In this document: positions 9,501 through 14,602 of the stretch, in pieces | How the letters are laid out: each line of letters starts with the position of its first letter | Numbering within the stretch: position 1 is the stretch's first letter | Assembly: GCA_016929795.1 (NCBI GenBank) | Contig: JAFGIA010000105.1 | Location: 1 to 39,605 of the forward strand | Source of the DNA: Anaerolineae bacterium | GTDB taxonomy: Bacteria > Chloroflexota > Anaerolineae > JAAYZQ01 | Length of the DNA stretch: 39,605 bases | Direction: 5' to 3' | Position numbers and translations under genes: made by a program | Notes under the pieces: model-generated | What the model was told of the DNA's origin: nothing | The model's input: the letters and a program-made list of their open reading frames with translations, nothing else | Databases searched by the model: none

Positions 9501-10650
9501 CGATCATGGCGGTGCGATGCAGCCTGTGCCCGTCGAGATCCACGGCAGCGGCTTTCTCGACACGCCGTCGGCACGGCTGGGCGATACCTGGCTGCTGTCG
9601 GTGACGATGGTCAGCACGACGACGCTGACGGCCGTCGTGCCGGCTGGCATGCCCGGCGGCCCGCATGACCTCGTGCTCTACAACGGCGACTGCCAGCAGG
9701 TGATGATGCCCGACGCGTACACGGTGGACGTACAACCGGTGTTCACGCTCGACGTCGAGCCTGATGCCCTGGCCGTGTGCGCTGGCGGCATAGTCAGCAC
9801 AACGGCCGAGGTGGGTAGCCTCTACGGCTACAGTGGCACGGTGTCGCTCACCGTGGGGACGCTGCCTGCTGGCGTGGTGGCGACGTTCACGCCAGTGGCG
9901 TGGTCGGTGCCGTTCAGTGCCGCGCTGGCGTTCGAGACTTTGCCCGGCGCCGAAGCGGGCGGCTACCAGGTAGTGGTCACCGCCACCGACGCCGCCGGCT
10001 TGACCGTGACGGACACGCTGTCACTCGACATAACCAGTGGAGTGCCCGACGTGCCCCTGCCCATCGCCCCTGCTGATGGCGCGATGGGGGTGCCGGTCAC
10101 AACCACGCTCGAGTGGGCGCCTGCCGCAGGGGCGAGTGCCTATCACGTGCAGGTGGCGCGCGGGCCGTCGTTCGATGAACCGGTGCTCGACGTGACAGAC
10201 ATCGCGACGACCACCTACGCGGCGCCGGAGCCCCTGGATGAGGCGCGCAGGTATTGGTGGCGTGTGAGTGCCGGGAACCTGTGTGGCGGCGGCGTGTGGA
10301 GCGAGGCTGTCGCCTTCTGCACGGCCGGCGACCCCGGTCCGGCGCCTACACTGCTCAGCATCTCGCCCACCCACGTCCTGCCGGACGCCGGCTTTGAGGT
10401 CGAGATCGAGGGCACCGGGTTTGTCGATCTGCCTGACGTGCGCCTGGGCGATACGTGGCTGCTGTCGGTGACGATGGTCAGCTCGACGACGCTGACGGCG
10501 TACGTGCCTGGGCTGCCCGCGGGTGTCTACACGCTCACCCTGGTCAACGGCAACTGCCAGGTGGTCGAGCTGGCCGAGGCACTCACCGTGGAACCGCCGG
10601 TGCCCATATTCCACCTCTACCTGCCGATCGTCATGCGAACGACAGAGTAG
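6529..10650 (+). CDS. Secreted gingipain-like C25 cysteine protease, multimodular
   Basis: An exported protease of 1373 aa. It begins with a basic N-terminus and hydrophobic signal segment, with a likely cleavage near AAGAAPA (about residue 27). A pro-region follows, then a peptidase C25 domain at about 265-610. The catalytic His473 lies in SGHGGHTGWE and Cys505 in ASHACITGDFD, matching the gingipain His/Cys dyad. Downstream are an Ig-like module (about 608-705), a fibronectin-III-like module (709-800), an immune-inhibitor-A/MAM-like jelly roll (803-980) and an IPT/TIG-like module (985-1065). A second Ig-like, FnIII-like and IPT-like set runs from 1071 to 1355; the repeated segment GDTWLLSVTMVS shows the duplication. 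The protein ends in HLYLPIVMRTTE, a tail I associate with Chloroflexota exported proteins. The ATG at 6529 follows AAGGAG with 6-7 nt spacing. It probably degrades extracellular protein. Confidence 0.9.
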   Translation: MKNRGLSGWARRLSLALIVVLALPWAAGAAPAVPGGERWLPFDGAATQAEPALGVASADAQAIDLAVDLPGCLAADVETKGGTFTRLYGEGYGFPSEYGLPELPVLRRDVEIPFGASVTLEVVDAEYADYRLADLGLNPIYPMQPPLIKEPGAEERPLTVDETFYRAGTRYPEAPVRLGEEYVVRGHRVLPVEVWPVAYDPAAGSVRLYNHVTVRLVLEGSDVARTEALAARYASPSFERVLAARIVNYNQGRGAVHLAPDTLVGYLIITADAYYDAMQPFVTLKMQQGFDVTITRLSEIPGGTANTNIKAYIQDAYDTWTIPPSHVLLVGDTDTMPGWNSVSAGEITDLYYATMDGSTDWHPDIGRGRFPVRSAAQTTIMVDKYLEYAGLTGNEEWIKWASFLATCDQYPVAEGTHNYAINNYTLPGGYGGIFPANPQPGGDKLYCITYSATAADIQTSVNQGRWSVIYSGHGGHTGWEMNYGSSNVQALTNAGMYPFVASHACITGDFDVYEVYGETWVLQEDAGALVFWGSSDSSYWDEDDVLERAMFDNFFDDTDGYPTVTEMTYWGLAATEASYPGSARYYWETYNVLGDPGVKIFMEPEGAYSLVVEPTDAQVCAGGSVTSTVTIGSRTGLTETVTLDIGPVPSGVTATFHPPAAPAPFVSDLTFDTTPAGVGAHEMIVTATNGVDWEAWMPVEIEVVDGAPAVPVPLSPPDGAPGQPREPRLEWSAVPGAGSYRVQLARDPMFADPLYDRAGLPDPSFQVDSPLDAGRCHWWRVAADNACGDGVWSEAAHFCTALMETVFFDDIESGPALWSHAAAQGSDAWMIDDDGPSHSPIHAWHVPDSASITDSYLWNTAPVVIGADSALSFWHRYQFEGTSYDGSVLEISTNGSTWTDLGAYITQGGYNGTISTSYSNPLGGRQAWTGDLSTWTEVVVDLGAWAGQSVYLRWRFGADISLGDTGWYIDDVEITAPMAPSPAPGLLEIVPDHGGAMQPVPVEIHGSGFLDTPSARLGDTWLLSVTMVSTTTLTAVVPAGMPGGPHDLVLYNGDCQQVMMPDAYTVDVQPVFTLDVEPDALAVCAGGIVSTTAEVGSLYGYSGTVSLTVGTLPAGVVATFTPVAWSVPFSAALAFETLPGAEAGGYQVVVTATDAAGLTVTDTLSLDITSGVPDVPLPIAPADGAMGVPVTTTLEWAPAAGASAYHVQVARGPSFDEPVLDVTDIATTTYAAPEPLDEARRYWWRVSAGNLCGGGVWSEAVAFCTAGDPGPAPTLLSISPTHVLPDAGFEVEIEGTGFVDLPDVRLGDTWLLSVTMVSSTTLTAYVPGLPAGVYTLTLVNGNCQVVELAEALTVEPPVPIFHLYLPIVMRTTE

Positions 10651-10662
10651 GCAGAGGCCGGT

Positions 10663-10668
10663 TATACT
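10663..10668 (+). promoter_or_regulatory. Possible -10 box for the ChbG/methyltransferase pair
   Basis: TATACT lies 74 nt before the ChbG ATG. The hexamer 17 nt upstream (CGACAG) is a poor -35, so this is tentative. Transcription from it would place the hairpin at 10677-10703 at the very 5' end of the mRNA. Confidence 0.3.
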
Positions 10669-10676
10669 CGAGGATG

Positions 10677-10703
10677 CAGGGGCGCAGCAGTGCTGCGCCC
10701 CTG
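10677..10703. terminator. Perfect GC-rich hairpin after protease gene
   Basis: The sequence is a near-perfect palindrome: two 12-nt arms starting CAGGGGCGCAGC around a 3-nt loop. There is no T-run after it, so it may act as an RNA 3' end stabiliser or a weak terminator for the C25 protease mRNA. Confidence 0.55.
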
Positions 10704-10741
10704 CCATGGTGCCTGAGTGCTGCCAAGATGGACAGGGTGTG

Positions 10742-11608
10742 ATGGTCCGAAAACTGATCGTGAACGCAGACGACTATGGCCGGACGGCCGGTGTCTCCAG
10801 GGGCATTCTGGAGGCGCACCGCGATGGCATTGTCACGAGCACCACGATCATGGTCAATCTGCCGGATGCCGAGCGGTACCTGGTCGACGCGCTGGCACAA
10901 CCCAAATTGGGTGTGGGCCTGCACCTGACCTTCACGGAGGGCCGGCCCCTGCTGCCCCCCGCCGAGGTGCCAGGCCTGGTGGATACCGCGGGCCACTTCT
11001 ACGACCACCACACTCTGTGGGCGGGTGCCGAGGCGGTGCCGGTGGGCCAGCTCGCCGCCGAGCTGGCAGCGCAGGTGGAGCGGTTCACGCGCCTCGCCGG
11101 GCACTTGCCCGATCACCTCGACTGCCACCACTTTGTCCATCTCTATCCACCCTTCTTCCAGGTGTATGCTGACCTGGCCGCGTTTCACCGCCTGCCGCTG
11201 CGTGTCCCCTTTCCCGCAAATACTGACTTTCGGACTGCGGCGCACGAGCTCGGCTTTTTGGAAGAGTTTCCCCGCGATATCGTGCGCGGCCTGGTGACTA
11301 CAGACAGCGCCCTGCTGCGCGCGCGTGGCCTGGCGCATCCCGACCACTTTGATGCCACCTTTTTTGGTCGCGACGCGGTCACACTGGTGCATCTACTAGA
11401 GATCCTGGAGCACCTGCCCGAAGGGGTGACAGAGCTGATGTGCCATCCGGGCTACGACGATCCGTCGCTGGCGGGCAGCAGCTACCGCGCCGAGCGGGAG
11501 GCCGAGCTGGCGCTGCTCACTCATCCGGTGGTAAGCGAGCGGATCGCCGAGCTGGGCATCGAGCTGGTGACGTACACTGCAGTGGGCCAGGGGCAGCCGG
11601 CGCCGTGA
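10742..11608 (+). CDS. ChbG/YdjC-family carbohydrate deacetylase
   Basis: A 288-aa cytoplasmic metal-dependent deacetylase of the ChbG/YdjC (HpnK-related) family, which removes acetyl groups from N-acetylated sugars. The metal/catalytic motifs are visible: NADDYG with Asp10-Asp11 near the N-terminus, GLHLTFTEG, the His-rich DHLDCHHFVH segment and CHPGYDD near the C-terminus. ATG 10742 is chosen because the family starts directly with the first beta strand (KLIVNADDYG); the longer in-frame extension has no homology-like content. The stop overlaps the GTG of the next gene (GTGA), so the two are translationally coupled. Whether the substrate is chitobiose-like or a glycolipid headgroup is not decided by the sequence. 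Confidence 0.9.
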   Translation: MVRKLIVNADDYGRTAGVSRGILEAHRDGIVTSTTIMVNLPDAERYLVDALAQPKLGVGLHLTFTEGRPLLPPAEVPGLVDTAGHFYDHHTLWAGAEAVPVGQLAAELAAQVERFTRLAGHLPDHLDCHHFVHLYPPFFQVYADLAAFHRLPLRVPFPANTDFRTAAHELGFLEEFPRDIVRGLVTTDSALLRARGLAHPDHFDATFFGRDAVTLVHLLEILEHLPEGVTELMCHPGYDDPSLAGSSYRAEREAELALLTHPVVSERIAELGIELVTYTAVGQGQPAP

Positions 11609-12288
11609 CGCGCCTCTGGTGGCGGCTGATCGCCTGGGGCTTTCGCTTGCTCTACGACGATCTGGCGTGGGTCTATGACCCGGTGAGCTGGGTGACGTCG
11701 CTTGGGCTGTGGCGATGCTGGACGCATACAGCCGTCGCTTTTTTGCCCGAGCAGGGGCATCTGCTTGAGGTGGCGTTCGGGCCAGGGCACCTGCTGGCCC
11801 ACCTGGCCGGGGCAGGGTACCACGTCACAGGGCTCGACGTGTCGCGCGGCATGCTGCGTCTGGCGGCGCGCCGCTTGCGGAAGTATGGGCTGGACGCTTC
11901 CCTGGTGCGCGGCCGGGCGGAAGTGTTGCCCTTTGCACCGGCGTCGTTCGACGCGGTTGTCCTCACCTTTCCCACTCCCTTTGTGTACGACCCGACGTGG
12001 CTGCTTCACGTGCGGCGGGTGCTGCGCCCTGGTGGCCGGTTGATCGTCGTCGAAGAGGCCAGGTGTGATCGAGCCGGGACTGCGGGACGCCTGCTCGAGT
12101 GGGCCTATACCGTCACGGGCCAGCGCGGCACTCCGCCTGACTTGCCAAAGCGGCTTGAGGAGGCCGACTTCCGTGCCCGGCGCGAGCGAGTGGAGGTAGA
12201 ACAGACAGCAGTGGGCCTCGTCATCGGCAATGTTCAAGCCAGGGCCGCCCCGCCTAGAACCTTTGTTCGCTCCGATCTTGCCAGTTGA
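11605..12288 (+). CDS. Class I SAM-dependent methyltransferase
   Basis: A 227-aa Methyltransf_11-type protein. Motif I is LLEVAFGPGHLLAHL, in which the usual E-x-G-x-G-x-G is altered to EVAFGPG. The acidic end of beta 2 is GLDVS, and the post-motif segment FDAVVLTFPTPFVYDP is followed by LRPGGRLIVVEE. The N-terminal stretch WRLIAWGFRLLYDDLAWVYDPVS is aromatic and probably membrane-proximal, as in UbiE/phospholipid N-methyltransferase relatives. The GTG start overlaps the stop of the deacetylase gene by four bases (GTGA), so translation is coupled, and a joint role in lipid or glycan modification is plausible. The substrate is not identifiable. Confidence 0.85.
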   Translation: MTRLWWRLIAWGFRLLYDDLAWVYDPVSWVTSLGLWRCWTHTAVAFLPEQGHLLEVAFGPGHLLAHLAGAGYHVTGLDVSRGMLRLAARRLRKYGLDASLVRGRAEVLPFAPASFDAVVLTFPTPFVYDPTWLLHVRRVLRPGGRLIVVEEARCDRAGTAGRLLEWAYTVTGQRGTPPDLPKRLEEADFRARRERVEVEQTAVGLVIGNVQARAAPPRTFVRSDLAS

Positions 12289-12313
12289 CGTTTATTGAAA
12301 TTCGCTGTATACT
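12285..12313 (+). promoter_or_regulatory. Sigma-70-type promoter for nitrilase-like/PIN/Nudix operon
   Basis: TTGACG (12285-12290), a 17-nt spacer and TATACT (12308-12313). The -35 box contains the stop codon of the upstream methyltransferase gene. Transcription would start near 12320, leaving a leader of about 80 nt. Confidence 0.7.
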
Positions 12314-12399
12314 GAGTGCCAGGGGTGGGTTGCACCTCGGAGGCGTGACTCACCTGGTATAGATTTCGCCTTGATATCAGGTTAAGTAAGGAGATACCC

Positions 12400-13233
12400 A
12401 TGCAAGAGATCACAGTCGCGGCGGTGCAGATGTTCCCCCACCTGGCCAAGGTGGAGGACAACCTGATCGCCATGGGCAAGTATGTAGACCGGATCTGCAC
12501 CGAGCAGAAGGTCGACCTGATCGTCTTTCCCGAGCTGGCCACCACGGGCTATGAGCTAGGCCTGCACTTCACCGAGGTCGCCGAGAGGGTGCCGGGCCAC
12601 CAGGTGAACCTGCTCGCCCAGCGCGCGGCGGATTATTCCACCCACATCGTCTTTGGCCTGGTGACAAAAGAAAAGGTCGAGAGTGTTCTCTACAACTCGG
12701 CCGTGGTGATCGGCCCCGACGGCGAGTTGCTGGGCGAGTATCGCAAGCTCCACCTGCCAGGTGAGGAGCGCCTCGCCTTTCGCCCTGGCTTTCGGATGCT
12801 CACCTTTGAAGCGACCTTTGGCGGCCTGGGTGTGATCCTCGGCTGGGATCTGGCCTTTCCGGAGGCGGCACGCAGCCTGGCCCTCGACGGTGCCGAGGTG
12901 TTGGCTGTATGTGCCAACTGGGGGCACGCGGCCAACCGCGACCGTGAGACGGCCGTGCACGAGTGGCGCACCTACGTGCAGGCGCGCGCGCTCGAAAACT
13001 CGCTCTACGTCGTCGCCAGCAACCGGATCGGCGAGGAATATACCTACCAATTTGTCGGCGAGAGCATGGTCGTCGGCCCCCGGGGCGAGGTGTATGCTTC
13101 GATCGACGAAGAGATCGAGGGCTATGCCGTCGCTACCATCGACCTGGACGCGGTCCGCCATGCGCGTGAGGAGCTGCAGATGATCCAGTGCCGGGTGCCG
13201 GCAGCATACCGGTCGGTGGTGCGAAAGTATTAG
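12400..13233 (+). CDS. Nitrilase-superfamily protein lacking the catalytic cysteine
   Basis: A 277-aa carbon-nitrogen hydrolase fold. Glu45 (VFPELATTGY) and Lys116 (YRKLHLP) of the Glu-Lys-Cys triad are present. In the nucleophile segment, which normally reads (I/L)C(Y/W)Dxx(F/Y)PE, this protein has ILGWDLAFPE, so Gly148 takes the place of Cys. The codon is GGC, one base from TGC. The rest of the fold looks intact: NWGHA, an HEWRTYVQARALENS helix, ASNRIGEE and VGPRGEV. The ATG follows AAGGAG with 6 nt spacing. It leads an operon with the tautomerase-PIN fusion (9 nt gap) and the Nudix gene. It could be a regulatory or binding pseudoenzyme. A base-call error or recent inactivation is the alternative. 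Confidence 0.88.
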   Translation: MQEITVAAVQMFPHLAKVEDNLIAMGKYVDRICTEQKVDLIVFPELATTGYELGLHFTEVAERVPGHQVNLLAQRAADYSTHIVFGLVTKEKVESVLYNSAVVIGPDGELLGEYRKLHLPGEERLAFRPGFRMLTFEATFGGLGVILGWDLAFPEAARSLALDGAEVLAVCANWGHAANRDRETAVHEWRTYVQARALENSLYVVASNRIGEEYTYQFVGESMVVGPRGEVYASIDEEIEGYAVATIDLDAVRHAREELQMIQCRVPAAYRSVVRKY

Positions 13234-13242
13234 AGGGGCAAG

Positions 13243-14028
13243 ATGCCGCAGTTGGTGCTTGACTATTCGGGGAATGTGGGGCAAGAGGTCAATTTCCAGC
13301 GCCTGTTCCTGGCACTGCACCGTGTGCTGGCGGACGAGGCAGGGATCGACATGGCGGCGTGCAAGAGCCGCGCCGTGTGCCGCGATGCGTTCGCCGTGGG
13401 CGAGGGGGGCGTGGGGCAGGCGTTCGTGCACCTGGAGGTGGGCCTCCTTTCGGGGCGCGCGCCGGAGCAAAAGCGCGACATTGCGGCCGCATGCCTCGAT
13501 GTGCTGGCGCTCCACTACGCCGAGTCACTCGAGTCGCTCGACCTGCAGATCACAGTCGAGGTGCGCGACATGGACCGGCAGGGGTATGTCAAGAAGGCCG
13601 GGGGGCAGGCACAGGCGCCCTCGGTGGCCGCCAGCGCAGTTGTGATCGACACCAACAGCTTTGTGGCTGCTGCGTTCAATCCGGGCAGCAACTCAGCACG
13701 GGTGATCGAGGCGGTGCGGGCTGAGCGGCTGCGCCTGGTGTGGAATGATGCCACCCGGCGCGAGGTCGAGTATGTGGTGGGCAAGATCCCGCCGATCTCC
13801 TTCCAGCCGTTCGCCGGCCTGTTTCGCCCCGAGGATCGCTACGCAGGAGACACACACCCCGAGCGTTACAGCTACGTGCCCGACCCGGACGATCGCAAGT
13901 TCCTGGCGCTGGCCCAAGCCGCCGGCGCGACGCTGATCACGCAGGACGATCACCTGCTTGCCGGGCGCGAGCGGGCCACGGTGCCGGTGCTGCGGCCGGG
14001 GGAGTTTCTCGAAAGGTGGGTCAAATAG
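13243..14028 (+). CDS. Fusion: CHMI-type tautomerase domain + PIN-family nuclease domain
   Basis: A single 261-aa frame joins two unrelated folds. Residues 1-120 resemble 5-carboxymethyl-2-hydroxymuconate Delta-isomerase (HpcD/CHMI): it begins MPQLVLDYSGNV, so Met removal would expose the tautomerase Pro nucleophile/base, and it ends with the family's SLDLQITVEVRDMD. After a short linker (about 119-130), residues 131-261 form a PIN domain of the COG1569 type: VVIDTNSFVAAAF with Asp136, Glu174 in RREVEYV, Asp214-Asp217 in DPDDRKFLALA and Asp235-Asp236 in TQDDHLL. The acidic metal site therefore looks complete. The start follows GAGGGG, 9 nt after the nitrilase-like stop. The Nudix gene starts in its stop codon (TAGTG). 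No antitoxin gene is adjacent. PIN domains usually cut RNA; a role for a fused tautomerase is unclear. Confidence 0.87.
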   Translation: MPQLVLDYSGNVGQEVNFQRLFLALHRVLADEAGIDMAACKSRAVCRDAFAVGEGGVGQAFVHLEVGLLSGRAPEQKRDIAAACLDVLALHYAESLESLDLQITVEVRDMDRQGYVKKAGGQAQAPSVAASAVVIDTNSFVAAAFNPGSNSARVIEAVRAERLRLVWNDATRREVEYVVGKIPPISFQPFAGLFRPEDRYAGDTHPERYSYVPDPDDRKFLALAQAAGATLITQDDHLLAGRERATVPVLRPGEFLERWVK

Positions 14029-14573
14029 TGGACATGCACGAGACGCTTGATTCCCATTACCTTTGGCAGAGCCCCTGGTACAACCTGCGCCAGGATCGGC
14101 TGCGCGCGCCGGATGGCCGAGAGTACACCTACACGGTGGTCGAGCATCCCGGCGCCGTGTGGGTGGTGCCGGTGACGGCGGACGGACAGGTGGTCCTGAT
14201 TTGGAACTATCGCCACCCCGTGAACGACTGGTGCTGGGAGGTGCCGGCGGGCGGGCTATCAGATGGCCGCTCGCTCGAAGATGTGGCCCGCCGCGAGCTG
14301 GCCGAAGAGGTAGGCGGTACAGCCAAGGCGCTGCACTACGTCGGCCGGTTCTACACCTCGAACGGCATCTGCAGCGAGGTAGCCCACATCTACCTGGCGA
14401 CAGGGGTGATGCTCGGCGAGGCGCAGCGCGAGATGACGGAGCAGATGGAGGTGCGGCCGGTGCCGGTGGCGGAAGCCGTGCGCATGGCGCGCAGCGGCGA
14501 GATTATGGATGGCCCGAGTGCGCTGGCGCTTCTCTGGTGCGAGGCGTTGCTTGTTGGCCATGATGAACTATAA
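14028..14573 (+). CDS. Nudix hydrolase, ADP-ribose pyrophosphatase-like
   Basis: A 181-aa Nudix protein of the ADP-sugar pyrophosphatase group (NudF/ADPRase-like), which would hydrolyse ADP-ribose or related nucleoside diphosphate derivatives. The box reads PAGGLSDGRSLEDVARRE followed by LAEEVGG; the REUxEExG core that binds metal is intact, while the first Glu of the consensus (Gx5E) is Arg here. Typical flanks are WVVPVTADGQVVLIWNYRHP before the box and FYTSNGICSEVAHIYLA after it. GTG 14028 is preferred because it overlaps the upstream stop (TAGTG) and has AAGGTGG about 8 nt upstream; an ATG two codons later is possible. It is the last gene of the nitrilase-like/PIN operon and converges on the kinase at 14603. 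Confidence 0.9.
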   Translation: MDMHETLDSHYLWQSPWYNLRQDRLRAPDGREYTYTVVEHPGAVWVVPVTADGQVVLIWNYRHPVNDWCWEVPAGGLSDGRSLEDVARRELAEEVGGTAKALHYVGRFYTSNGICSEVAHIYLATGVMLGEAQREMTEQMEVRPVPVAEAVRMARSGEIMDGPSALALLWCEALLVGHDEL

Positions 14574-14602
14574 AGAGATTGTCACCATCATGCTTTTCTC
14601 CC

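Noticed and set aside
13243..14028. Classical toxin-antitoxin pair based on the PIN domain
   Set aside because: There is no small antitoxin gene up- or downstream; the PIN domain is fused to a tautomerase domain and flanked by a nitrilase-like gene and a Nudix gene.
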